From Clytia hemisphaerica (taxonomy: Eukaryota > Cnidaria > Hydrozoa > Leptothecata > Clytiidae), in NCBI GenBank assembly GCA_902728285.1, contig CACVBU010000359.1:2704386-2768385 (forward strand): 64,000 nt of DNA, written 5' to 3'. This document shows positions 37,267 through 49,500 of this stretch, piece after piece; within the stretch, counting starts at the first letter, position 1, and every line of letters starts with the position of its first letter. The notes below the pieces were generated by a model that searched no databases, was not told the DNA's origin, and worked only from the letters and a program-made list of their open reading frames with translations. Made by a program: the position numbers and the translations under genes.

Positions 37267-38888
37267 CACAGGAAAAAGTCATCAGATCCTATGGGTAGGA
37301 AAACCCCATTTCCAGCGCTGGAAATTTTAAAAATTATTTGCTCTGCGTAATTTTTCTCAAGCTGCAAAGTGGATTTTTTTAAGCCGGAGGATTCGCAAAA
37401 TCCCACTGCGGACTTTTTTCAAAAAATATTTTAATCTGAAGTTTTAGACATGTAATATTGAAATAAACCCTTCTTACGAGAAAAAGCACATCACGCTAGT
37501 GTGAAACGTAATTTCCCCCATTGGAATTTCCCTGCAATAAAATTCGGGTACAAATTTGAATCTTTAGGATTTTCGATTTCACACCCTGGACTTTATCCAA
37601 AATATTTTGATACATCGATACATCGGTATTACTAATATCACACTGCGGAAACCCCTTTAGAGTCTTTTTGATATATCTTAGGTGTGAATTTCAAATAAAC
37701 ACTTAGCAACTATATAGTCGACGAAAACTTACACTGCAAAACTCTAAAAACGTAGAAGGTCAAGACAGACAAAGGAAAAAAGCATTAGTTCCCACGGGTG
37801 GGAAAGTCGAATTAATAGGGTGTGAAAGTCAAATTAATAGGGTGTGAAAGTCAAACTAATAGGGTGGGAAAGTACAATATATAGGGTGGGAAAGTACAAT
37901 TAAATACCCATACTTGTACTACGCATGCGTAAAAAAAAACCACAAGTGAAAATTGGGTCAAAACTGTTCAGATCGTATGCAAATCATTAACATTATAAGA
38001 GTGTATTCGACATTGAGTTTCAAGCCCGAAGGGCTAGAGGTCAATCTCCTTGGTAGGATTTGAAGCCAACAAATCCTACCAAAGTTGCGCGGCCTTGAGC
38101 GACCCGCCTGGTTTTTACACAAATGAAAGATTAAAACTAAAATTTACCGCTTCATTTTGAAAAATATATCACTCGAAAACAAAGGAATTGCTAGATTCGA
38201 TCCGTCATCAAAAATACGGCGCATATTTTAAGGCTTCAATTTTTCTTGCCTGAGAAAGGTTAGAGATTGACCTCTAGCCCTTCGGGCTTGAAACTCAATG
38301 GTATTCGATCAGTGTGTAACACAACGCTAAAGGTGAGGCGTCCCGCAAGGGCGGCCTCGTTCGTTTGCAATGGACTTGCGTTGCAAGAGCTCAGTGGAAT
38401 CGTCATCCGCCGTGCGGCCGTTCAATCGGTATCACGTCGTTGTTCCGCTGTTGTGACAAAGTGCCGGGATTCTCAAAGTAGCGCAAGTACATGACAGAAC
38501 GAATGGGAGCTATCGAGCCAATGCTCACGAATGATCGAATACATTTAACAATTTATCAAATAATTGGTAATAGCTAGGTGGGGAATTGAAATTTCGGCGT
38601 GTGATTTTTGATTTGACTTTTTGATAAGCTGGGTGTGAAGTTCAAATTTAGGCGTGTGATTTTCATTTTCACTATTCTCAGCACAATGTCGAGAGCAACC
38701 ACCTCTTGCATGTTAATTTAGTTTTAAACCGCTGGAATTTGTTTTTTCAACGTGGGATTTTATAGAGTGGTATTTGGCACTTCCCACCAGAGTAAAACAT
38801 TGCAGGGTCCCACGCGTGGGAAACATGTACTTTCCCACCCTTTTAATTTGACTTTCCCACCCGTGGGAACTTAAGACTTTTTCCTGTG
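37267..38888. mobile_element. CACAGGAAAAAGTC inverted-repeat element (1622 bp) with 4-bp target duplication
   Basis: Ends CACAGGAAAAAGTC and GACTTTTTCCTGTG are inverted, and the similarity continues over TCC(T/C)A(T/C)GGGT(A/G)GGAAA. The 4-bp ccct flanks both sides (37263-37266 and 38889-38892). A subterminal block at 37777-37910 repeats a unit of about 22 bp containing AATAGGGTG(T/G)GAAAGT. A 4-bp duplication with CAC-starting ends fits the CMC group (CACTA/Chapaev), as inference. A second element (38011-38300) is nested inside. Confidence 0.75.
38011..38300. mobile_element. CATTGAG MITE (290 bp) with 38-bp perfect inverted repeats and 8-bp target duplication
   Basis: Both ends carry a perfect 38-bp inverted repeat beginning CATTGAGTTTCAAGCCCGAA. 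The 8-bp gtattcga flanks both sides (38003-38010 and 38301-38308). An 8-bp duplication and CA-starting ends suggest a hAT-like non-autonomous element. Perfect arms imply recent activity. Confidence 0.9.
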
Positions 38889-38892
38889 CCCT

Positions 38893-41800
38893 TCTGACTA
38901 TCCTTTTTTTTTAATGCACTTTCAACAAAGACATTGCAAATTTCTAGCACCTTTGAAAAGATTTTTAGATTTAGCACAAACTATTACACAAGTTTTCCCT
39001 TGTCAATAAGAAAAGACTAGTAAAATGAAAGAAAATATCCAGCTTGGTGCAGATTGAATAGGTTACTTTATGACAGCAATTGGTTCAGTACTATTTCAAC
39101 AGGTTAAATCAAAAGAATGACAGTTTTAATAGTTCTAATCAGAATAATAACCGTGTTTTAACAGGTGTGATCTAAAGAATGACCAGGTACATTTTCAGAA
39201 GATATACAGTTTTAAATACCCACTTTGTTTGAATAAAAAGCCACTTTTTCTGAAAAATTTTTTTTGATTGGAAACCCATACAAATCATCATTATATACAA
39301 ACTTAAGATTTGAGATAGAAAGTTAGGACTGAAAATCTTGCTAAAAAAATTTTAGTAGCAAATATTTGGTAGACCATACCACAGATTCTAAAATGGTATA
39401 TACTTGATGCCTTACTCCTTAATGCTCAACAATTAGAGAGAAGGATCGAGGGTAAGCAACACAATCTGATGAGAAAGTATGGTGCCCTCCCAAATCTTCA
39501 GTTGGTTGTTAACGAAAGAGTTACTTTCAGTTGCCTCTGACTGTGATCACAGATAAACTAGGAACGAAAGAGAGCAAAAACATGAATTAAAGAAGATTTT
39601 CAGCAGGTTTACCTAGCTTACTCAAAGACTGAAAAGTTAGATTGCAGATTAAATTTTCTAGTTGAAGAACATAAACCTCAAGATCCTTTTAAAGGATACT
39701 TTTCCTACCCAAGCGAATAAAATCACTCAAAACAAATGAATGAAGAAATGGGTTTGACAAATGCAAGAGAGTCAAAATTTAATTTCAATGTAAACAATCA
39801 GTTCACAATATAAAACTAAAACAGGAGGACCGTCCTGTGAGTCTGATTCTGGTCTCAAATAAAATCTGCAGTTAAAAATTTGGGATCTAGCACTGCCTTC
39901 AGGTTGTAAAATACTTAAAATCAAAAGGTTTGCAGCTTTTGAGAAAGCGTGAAAGTGTGAAAGAAAAACAAAATTTAATTAGCTGTGTTTATCAAACTAT
40001 CATTTTGGAGGTGAAAAATTCATTCTCATAGCCCAAACCATACTCAAAACAACCAAATACAGTTCTTTACAAATCCAATGAGCTCACAGCATGAAACAAA
40101 ATGCCTCTGGCTTATTCTGTTTGATTCACCTTGCCAGGAAATTGACTTTTGTGCATAAATAATGTATATGAGGTGTTTTGAATAAAAACAAGAATTTTTG
40201 CTCTTTTTAGCAAACATTTGCCAAAACAGAATAGGAAAGGCTGAATCAACAGAAAAGATATAAAGAAAACAGATGTTTTAGGAAATATTTGCCACTTTGG
40301 AAATTGCAACATTGCAACGTGCAGCAGTCAGTTAATCAATGGTCTGGCAAATTTTCGGAAAATCCAGTGGTGCATTGATCTAAATGATGTCTTCTCATCC
40401 GTAGATCTTTTTCCTACAATTTTTTTTCTTCAAATCTAAATTTCACTCAAAAAGCACAAGGTATTTTTAGTAAAAACTGCAAAATGAAATACCCGCTAAA
40501 ATTTCAAACATTTACATTTAACAACTGTTAAATTTTATATCCCCCAAATTTAACAAAATTCTTTTAAGGATAGAAATTCTATATGAAATCAGCATTTTTT
40601 ATTGAAAACTATCAAAATACCAAGTTATTTTTCATTAAAAAGTGCCTAAAATTTCCTTATCAGCCAAATCAAAACCGCCCTAAATCATACCATAGTGGTA
40701 AAACTAATTCTTTTTTTGGGAGTTGGAGGCTTTCAGAAATTTTTAAGCTGATGGGGGTCGGGATGCTACCAAATTTTAGGTGGGGTAACTCTATGCAGGT
40801 GGGGTGACTTTTTTCAGGTGGGGGTTGGAGGATTACTTTATTTTCTTCATATTTGATGGAGTCGATTTCAATCTGTCACTCTTAATCATCATTAAAATAA
40901 TAAAAATCCAAGGAGTCAGACCTTAAAAGATATCCAACCTAACAGTTTGGCTAATTTTAAATATCCGCTAGAATTGCATTTTTAAACTAACCGCCAAATT
41001 TCAAGTACATGCCAAAATTAATATACATAAGTTATAAGTTTAGTTCAGGGTCTATATTGGTCAATAGTTGAGGTAGGACAGTTTGGTGGCAACAGGACAC
41101 AGTAAAACAGGAAATAAAATTCACATTTCTAGTTAGTGAAATGTCACTTTTCATACAGGAATTCCCTTTTTTTACTACATAGGAAATTGCCTAGGAGATG
41201 GGCTACAAGATTCTAGTTGGCAGGTATCATAATAATGAAATTACCAGCAAGAATGTCATAGTTTCCAGTTTTTCTTTTTTTAGATGTAGAAAATTTTAAA
41301 AATTTATATTTCTTTCATATATGAATACCATACACATGTCCATTGCAAACAAACAAGGCGCATCTGCAGGGCGCCTCACATTTAGTGTTTTGTTACACCC
41401 TGACCATATACATTACAGAAAAACAAATTCAAAGTATTATACACCAAATATGATTCATCTTCAATGGGAATCAAAACTCAGGCTTTGCCATTTGAAAATT
41501 CCAGGCGTGTGGTCAATCGCACTCCTAAAAAGTACTTTAGGCGTGTGATAAGGAGTGCTAGGCATAACTTTAAGTAGTAAAATCCAAATTTATGGCGTGT
41601 GATTAATCACTCTCCTCAAAGATTTTAGGTGTGTGTGGAGGTGTGCGCGTGCTATCACACGCCTCAAACGATGCAGCCTGAAAACTGTGTGCAAACAGTT
41701 GTAAAACCTTGTAAACATTTCAACAATTTTCATTGAAATAATCAGTTAGTGGAAGTACTCCGATTTGTGAAGCCTCTTTAAATCACATAGAACAAAAGAA

Positions 41801-41979
41801 AATAGCAAAAGAACAAAGGAAATACCCATAGCCACCATTTCGCATGGGAAATCGCAATTTTACGGAAACAGAAATCCTCATACAAATAAAGCATCTTCTG
41901 AAAATTTCATTCTTCCCTTTAAAATTTTTAATCTGCCATGAAGTGTTATAAAATTCCTTATAGAAAGACACATTCTCCT
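38893..41979. other. Intergenic or PP1 upstream intron, no feature seen
   Basis: AT-rich, with only short ORFs. A stretch at 41500-41670 repeats GGCGTGTG(A/G)T and TCACACGCC words, suggesting a decayed inverted-repeat element without clear borders. Confidence 0.4.
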
Positions 41980-42430
41980 AATAGTAGAGGGCATTTTGTA
42001 AAATCGCTCGACTGTTTTGTTAGAAGCACTTAACTCGAGATATTGAGCTTCAAAAAGCGCAAAAACTGGACAAAATAGCTGTTTCTGGCTGAAAAACACG
42101 GTTTTCAAGGGTTAATATCTCGAGTTAGGCACAGAAATCACCTATACTTGCAATATATCTCTAATCTTAATTTTTTGAGAGCTTTCCAAAAATATACAAC
42201 AGGTCTCCGTTTTCTCGAGCTAAAATTTTCATTAATTTTTAACCCTATGATTTTTGCCTTAAGACCGTCATATTTGTCCGAAAATCACACCAAAGTGTCC
42301 GAAAAAAAATTGGAAACATAGTAATTTCGATTCCCCTACCCCTTAGCTTTCCAAAAATGTATAACAAGTGCTTCTAACAAAACAGTCAAGCGATTCCAAA
42401 AAATCTAACAAAATTCCCCTATAGACTATA
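41980..42430. mobile_element. Inverted-repeat element with AATCGCT(C/T)GACTG arms
   Basis: Arms AATCGCTCGACTGTTTTGTT + AGAAGCACTT near 42002 and the inverse near 42397, with further inverted similarity (GGGCATTTTGT and its inverse) outside. A second internal inverted pair AACTCGAGATATT / AATATCTCGAGTT lies at 42031 and 42113. Borders are approximate. Confidence 0.6.
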
Positions 42431-42693
42431 AGAAGAGACTTAAAAAATGACGTAGAAAAAAGTATGTTATTTCATCTTAACAATTTTGTAAACTTAAGTC
42501 ACAACCACGGAGCGCTGACTTTTAGTTTTATGACTTGCTCTCACTCGATTGGTTTTCATAATAAAAAGAAAGTTGTTATTGTGAACTTTGAACATGCTTA
42601 AAATTGAGGTACTTCACTAACTGATCATCTGTCACAGCTAAATTCTACCATTTTTAAACCTTTAAATACAACATGCTTTGACATCACATATGC

Positions 42694-43257
42694 AAGGGGG
42701 GGGGTCTTGCAGTTCTCCTTGACACTATGTGGAGTAACTGCAATTTTGGATATTTTCTACAGACACCACCATCCTTGCAGTTATTCCATAGTGTACTAAC
42801 TGATTTTACCCTCAAAATTGGTGTATACCGACCCAAAAATGCCAAATTTGGCAATTTTTTCACTGAATTCCTCATTTTTGATACCATTTTACTGGGTATG
42901 TCTTATTAACGACCGTTCAAGAGTTAAATATCTCAATCATTTTCCAAGTTTGTTAAAATATCTTTCATGCCTTGATTGAAGAAAAAATTTTGTGATTTTT
43001 TTTTGACTTTTGAAAAAAATGTTTTGAATTTTTTTGCTTCCGGAATTTTTAAAAACCTAAAATTTTAAGTGAAAAATTGAAAAATGTGCTCACTTAGTAC
43101 ACCATATCCTACCAAAATCGACAATTTTGGGCTTAGGCACCACCCATGTTGCAGTTAGTCCACTGGTGGAGTAACTGTTTTCCCAAATTTTGGTTTGTAT
43201 ACCACCACGGTAGTAATTGTCATAGTGTTTATATAATAACTGCATGACCCCCCCCTG
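42694..43257. mobile_element. Third CAGGGGG-type element with 7-bp target duplication (564 bp)
   Basis: Left end AAGGGGGGGGGGTCTTGCAG and right end inverse of CAGGGGGGGGTCATGCAG. The flanks catatgc and catacgc (42687-42693 and 43258-43264) match at 6 of 7 bases. The interior repeats ACCACC, TGCAGTTA and CATAGTGT-type words, parallel in layout to 7553-8800 but with a different core. Confidence 0.65.
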
Positions 43258-43264
43258 CATACGC

Positions 43265-45585
43265 CCAAATTTAAGAAACTTGAACCCTACACATTTGTCC
43301 TAGTAATCTGACCACTGTCAGGCAGGCTATTGGTGTAAATAGTAACGTGCTGTAACTTTACATCCTTGGAAGTTAAAAGTATACTGCAGATTCGTCTAAC
43401 CTTGACATACGTCTTGTTATCTGGACACTGGATCCGCAAAACAGTTAAAACAAACCTCTAATGAAATTCTTGGTATTATTCTCAAATTGAACAAGTTCAT
43501 CTATCAAACAAGAAGTTCAGTTAACATTGCAATTCTTTCAATTAAAAAAGCAGCAAAATGAGAGAAGCAATTTTACACAACACATGAAATGCATGAAAAT
43601 GTTCTTGAGTCCATAATTAAAATTTTACAACTTTAGTACGCTTCAAGTGCTTAGTGTGCTTAATCGGCCGGGTTTCCCCGTCCTTTTATCACAAACACAC
43701 CCTCCAGACCCAAATAGGCTACACGCACAAACTATTTTTCATTTTAATTGCCGTGATGGCAGGGCCGAGTTTGTTGGTAGTAGGGCAGTCACATTAAATT
43801 CAAAAGGTTCTTTTTATTATTTCCAGTTCACAGTAAAAAGGTCAACTAAAAGATTCCTCAAGAGCAAAATATTGTTTTGATTTGGAAATTTTAGTGATGA
43901 CTACATCCTTTTCTTTTCAAACATAACACTTCACATTTCTCATATATCAACAATCTTAGCAGATCTGTGACATTTCTATTTCTATTTGGTTGAGTTTTAG
44001 GAGGCTTTGAGGCCTATTTTTGCAACTATAGACGCTTACAATGAGCGCCGCGTCAGCACCTTGGACTGACTACCCAATTCTACTCACATGGAGAATGAAT
44101 GACCTGTCCGGTCATTAAAATACAAAGTTAAATCAAAACAAAAATGGTAGAGTAGATCTGCGAGCGGAGCTACATAGTTCATTTGTTTTGAAATTTTGCT
44201 TCTTTCATTGGTCAATCATTTGATGTCTATGCAAGTTTCCCTCCACTGATGCAAGTTACCCGACTTCACCGTATATATGTACAGTGGGAAACTATGATGC
44301 GCTTCCTAAAAACCCCATCAGTCATTTACAACTGACCTCAACCAACATCACTTTCACAATGTATGGTGGTGCCCAGGGCAGGGAGAAGTTCTGAAGTCTC
44401 AGAAAAGAAGTTCCTTATTTTGTAAAGCTCCAAAATTTTGTCTCACTCAATTCTTAAAGCTGAATTCAACTGTCAGAGCCCAATCCAGTTCAGATGCATG
44501 ACCATGTTAACTTCGGTTGGCAGACGATATCATCCACCAGGATGCAAGTGAAATTTTTCAATCTGCGGACCTAGACGGGGTTTGGTTACTATCAGTTAGG
44601 GTTAGGGTTGGAGCTCGAGAGTCATAATATAAGGCCGAAGGCTTTCTTAGGGGCATCTGTCACAAGTATTAATTACGCGTAAGCCAAATCGCATATTACG
44701 AACAATCTCTAAATTGCAGAGTACATGAGAAAAAAAATTGAAATTCAAAATGGCGGCCAAGCCCACGCTGATAACTATCAAAAATCTTCGTTTTTCAATC
44801 AGCTATTGCAGCTCAATAAATCAATGAAATAATTTGAAATAAAAAGTAAACAAACCTTGAACCTTTCATGAATCCAAATAAATAAAAGTATTCATCTAAA
44901 GTGAAGATTACATTTCAAAATTAAACTATTTCCAAACAAACTAAAAGCCAGTGTCTGCCGACTAAAAATTTCTCTGCGGGGTCACTGGCAATGAGTTACA
45001 CATTCAGACTTTAGATTCCAATTCTTGTATAGGCTGCAACTGAACTGCCAAATGATCTGTATTACAAATACTTCCAAATGGGTCCATAAGTTAAGAAAAT
45101 TGAATTATCATTTAGCACGGAGGTTTTGTTTTTAAAAACAAACTTCAAAACAAAATTGTTAATGAACTTATTACTTAAAATATCACTTACTTACATAATT
45201 TATTCATGATATAACACCCCTTTCTTAAATAAATGGCCTCTTAAAGTCTTTTATGTTTGCCGCAAGAAGGGAGCAAAATTTAATTTGACTCCCCGGTTTT
45301 TTCTCTCTTTTTCTAGCCATTTCTCGCACGCGTTAGTGTAGACACAACTTTAATCCGGGGAAATGAAGCATTTTCATTGGTCTAAACTCACGGATGGTCA
45401 CTTGACCAGAATCTTTATCCAGGGAAATGCCGTGGCCGCAATGTTTTGCTTTAGTGAGATTGACCATTTTGTTGTTTAGATTTGAGCGGGCAAAATTTCT
45501 GTACAAACCAAAATATGGCTTTGTTGGAATACCGGTTGAAACACTTGTGACCAAACGAATGGTGTTGTAACTGTTGTGTTCTTGC
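43265..45585. other. Intergenic, fragments of dispersed repeats only
   Basis: Contains fragments shared with 20457-20495 (at 44065-44105) and 27330-27360 (at 44245-44270). A TTAGGGTTAGGG word at about 44597 is too short to be an interstitial telomere. No coding evidence. Confidence 0.4.
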
Positions 45586-45590
45586 AAAGT

Positions 45591-46031
45591 CATAGTGTCC
45601 TTCAGGGTCTCTTCCCCCCCCATGCCTAGAATGAAAATTTTCCATTCCCCCCCGCATTTTTCCCCACCCTGCCTCCAAAAATTTCTCTGTCCCCCCCCCT
45701 CAAGCAAAAAATTAAAAAGCTGTAATTTGATGAACTTAACGCTTATTGTTTTCCCTAAGGTAGTTCTAATTCAAGAAGAAATGGAAAGGATGGTTGTCTT
45801 TAAACCATAATATTAATAAAACTAAGCATTATGCTATATTATCTCATAAAACCAGATGTTTTTCAATTTTGAATTGATTTTGGTGAGTTCCCCCCATGCC
45901 TAGAATGAAAATTTTCCATTCCCCCCCTCGTTTTTCACCACCCTGACTTCAAAAAAAATTCTTTCCCCCCTATACGTCCTTTTGACCTCAAAACCCATTC
46001 CCCCCTGAATCCAGGGGGGGAGGACACTATG
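45591..46031. mobile_element. CATAGTGTCCT element (441 bp), C/G-tract rich
   Basis: Ends CATAGTGTCCT and AGGACACTATG are inverted, and the 5-bp aaagt flanks both sides (45586-45590 and 46032-46036). Inside, a block of about 40 bp (ATGCCTAGAATGAAAATTTT followed by CCATTCCCCCC) occurs twice, at about 45622 and 45896. It has the same termini as 19926-20336, so this is a family. Confidence 0.75.
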
Positions 46032-46036
46032 AAAGT

Positions 46037-46510
46037 ATAGAAAAAAATAACTCTGTTAATCCCTTGTGGTTTCAATCTAATTTACAAATGTCATTTGTTT
46101 CGTTTATGTGTTTGTTTGTTTTGTTGAGAAGAGCTAGAGAATAAGCTATACGTTAAAAGCACACTTTTTTTGGATTTTTTCCTGCTTCTCCCCATCGGAA
46201 GATCAGCAGAAAATATGATGTGGACGGTGACGAAACAGAACAATTTTTCTATGGCCGCCAACCCTAATTGGGTTGACTCAATTTTTCCCAATAGTTCAAG
46301 TGGTTCAATAAGGAAATCACATTCAAAAATGACTTCATTTCTTAAGAGCAGCCATTAGCACTGCATTCTGTATTGGTGTTTGTAGAATTTGTTTCATAAT
46401 GTGGGTGACTAAAAGAATTTTCATTACTTTAAAATGAATGCCATTCCTCAATATGCTAGACAAACAGTAATCAGCTATTGTTGATAATCTTTGATTATTT
46501 TACATCATAG
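46037..46510 (+). promoter_or_regulatory. DHX37: DHX37 upstream region
   Basis: Interval that should hold the DHX37 promoter and 5' UTR. The DHX37 ATG is directly preceded by an in-frame TAG that is also a possible acceptor (catcatag), so the 5' UTR may be spliced. No convincing TATA box or other core element was seen. Confidence 0.35.
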
Positions 46511-49500
46511 ATGGGTAAACTAAAACATAAATTTAATGCCAAGGCAAGACAGACATCTCAGCAAGATACACCTTTGGCAGAAAAGAAAAAAATCAAAGAG
46601 CTCCAAAGCATTGTTCAAATTGAGGATGACGAAAGTTATGGAGATACAAATAGTAATCTTTTGGTCACTGAATCAAAGAAGTTGAAAACAAAGAAAGACA
46701 ATTTTGTTGGTAAGCAGAGAGAAAAGAAGGTTCTTTCAAAGAAACAAAAGAAAAGGCTTCAACAGATTGTCGACCAAAAGAAAAAGAAAGAAAAGGTATT
46801 TTACAAAAAATTTGGCTAACATGAAAGAGATATTATTATCTTTAATTCACACTAACATAAGTACCTTGATCTATAATAAGACTGACTGTGAGATGTTTTT
46901 TTTGTTCTTCAGAGGGCAGAAGTTTTGAAGTCATTAGCGGAAAATCAAGTCAGCAAAGAAGAATTGTCGCAATATAAATCAAGTACCAATCTTGGCAATA
47001 AACAAGTGCCAAATAAAAGGTTTTTATCATAATATATATTCCTAATTCTCTTGTTTCTTGTTAATTCTCAAATTTCTATTGTTTTATGGAATTTTACTCC
47101 AAAGAGAAATTTATTATCTCTATTGTTATTCATATAAAACGAAGGGCAAATACATCTGTTTGAAAGACTTATTTCAATCTTTTCAAAACTATGTTGTTGC
47201 AATAAAATAGGAAAGCAAGTGAATTAAAGACCGAAGAAACTGTATCAACGGTAGCCAAGCGAAAAAGGAACCGTAAAAACAAAAAGAAAGATTCTAATAA
47301 CCAACCCATTACCGAAGGAGTTGTCAATCTGCAAGATGAAGATCCATCAGAGGAGAGTGATATGAGCAGTAGTGAAAGCGAAAATGAAAGTGAAAGTGAA
47401 GAGGAAAATCAAGAAATAGAAGACCAACAATTCACAGAAGTGTCAACATCAACTGATGAAAATGACCAAAGGGAACAATTGAAAGAAACAGGCAAAGCAG
47501 AAAACAATGTAAAAGAAGCTCAGAAAACAACCATTGTCGATAAAGAGGAATCATCAAAACCAATAACAGAAACAGCAGTTAAAGGTTTTCTTTTCCCTTT
47601 TAACAGTATTTCAAGTTTTTTTATCTATAAACAGAAATACCATATAAGTTGTGTGATTATTGTCTCCGCAGGTCTTTAATAAGTTAAATTTGACTAAAGT
47701 TGGATTTTGGAAATGGAATATTCCAAAATGGCAACACGAGTTGTTTTTCTTTTTTCCTTTCATTGCACAGTATTTCTATTATTAGCCGTTTCCTTTATGA
47801 CACAGTTAATGCATTCCTATTTAAAACTATAAAAGAGAACGGTTAGAGAACGGTTCTTAAATTGGTTTCTTTAGATTTTAACAGAATTAGAATTGAAATG
47901 GACATTGCAGGTAACAAATATCTCATTTGCTCAATCTTATATATTATAGAAGCCAATAAAGAAGCTGAGCAACCAAAGAAGAAGGCCCCAAAGCCGTCAG
48001 TCTACATTCAAATTGACAGAACACCAGAAATACAGGTTTTTGAATGATTTTCTATCACCAAAAATACCCAATATTTTTATGCTATTCTTGAGTTTATATT
48101 GGGAGTACAGGGAGGGGGTCCATGCTAGATTTCTTCAATGTTTGGTTTCAACTAAAAATCAACTTCAATTCTAAAACTGGTCATTGTTACCAATACATAC
48201 ACTCAAGTTTTCATTTATTGCACACTTTGAGTTGGTTTACTAAATCTTTTGTATGTGATTACAATGCATAATTTAGTCAAAGTTTGGAAAAGTTTCAGTA
48301 AATTTTAATGTTATCAACATTTCAAATATTTGACTGCTCGATTGGTTTCTCAATTATAGACTGCTCGTCTCATGTTACCAATCTGTGGAGAAGAACAGAT
48401 TATTATGGAGACAATACAAGAAAATGACGTCACACTTATCTGTGGTTCCACTGGTAGTGGAAAGACAACACAAGTCCCTCAGTTTTTGTATGAAGCTGGT
48501 TATGGGTCACACAGGTAACTACTTTTAAAAATGATTAAACAGTTTCTTCTTAATCAATACACTCTTCTCGAGATGCATAAATTTATTGTTGTCCTCGTTT
48601 TCAAACAGATTTAATTGCTATAAAATTACATATTCGCAATAATAAGTGTGTTGTTTACACCTCATGAGACAAGGCCTTTTAAGAGTAATCAGTGAGTTTA
48701 TGTATGGCATTCTTCCTGCGACAGTGATTGTAAGTTTCTGTTTTGTATAGATCTTGACTGGCTGAGGACTGGTAAATTAGCATTTTTAACAGCCCCGTCT
48801 TTGCAGATAAAAACTGCGGGTTGTTCCAAATCTTCTCAGTCGTTCTGACGTCTTCAAAGATGTATACATAAAGAAGATACATAAGAAGAATATACAAATA
48901 TAAACTGGCTATCTTTTCTTTCAGCGTAGTTTTTTGTTCTGGCTCAGTCAAGAATCAGTTATAACCAGTAATAAGTTATGAGTTTGTAGCTTCTACTGTA
49001 CAAAAAAGAATTCATTCAATTTTCTACGATTCCATAGGTATTTAAAAATTATTGGGGGCAAATAAAATAAAAGGGACTTTGAATTAATAGTCGCCCAAAT
49101 TTAATCCTCACCAAAAGTAATACACTTACATAAGGTTTTTTGAAGCTATAAAATTTTAATGTCCATTAGTAGAACGACTACTATTATTGTCTCTAAATTA
49201 GCTTTTCAGTGTATGTAATTGTTTACAGTTTATTTTTATTTTTCTATTTCCTCAGTTCAAAACCTGGAATGATAGGTGTGACTGAACCAAGGAGAGTTGC
49301 AGCAGTCAGCATGTCTAAGCGAGTTGCCGAAGAAATGAATATGACCACAAGGTGGTGTAAAATTGTCTCCGAAACATCTTAATTTCTTCAAATTATTTTT
49401 AGGTCAAACCTCCCCTTTCCTCTCAACTGACATCTCGCTGGAACTTAACAGTAAAATTCCTCCCCATTTCAAGAATCCGGGGGTATAATATATTTATTAT

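Noticed and set aside
38267..38494. 75-codon ORF
   Set aside because: Starts inside the inverted repeat of the 38011-38300 element and has no recognisable protein features.
44597..44612. TTAGGG-like telomeric words
   Set aside because: Only two or so repeats, as also near 2066 and 24954; too short to be an interstitial telomere.
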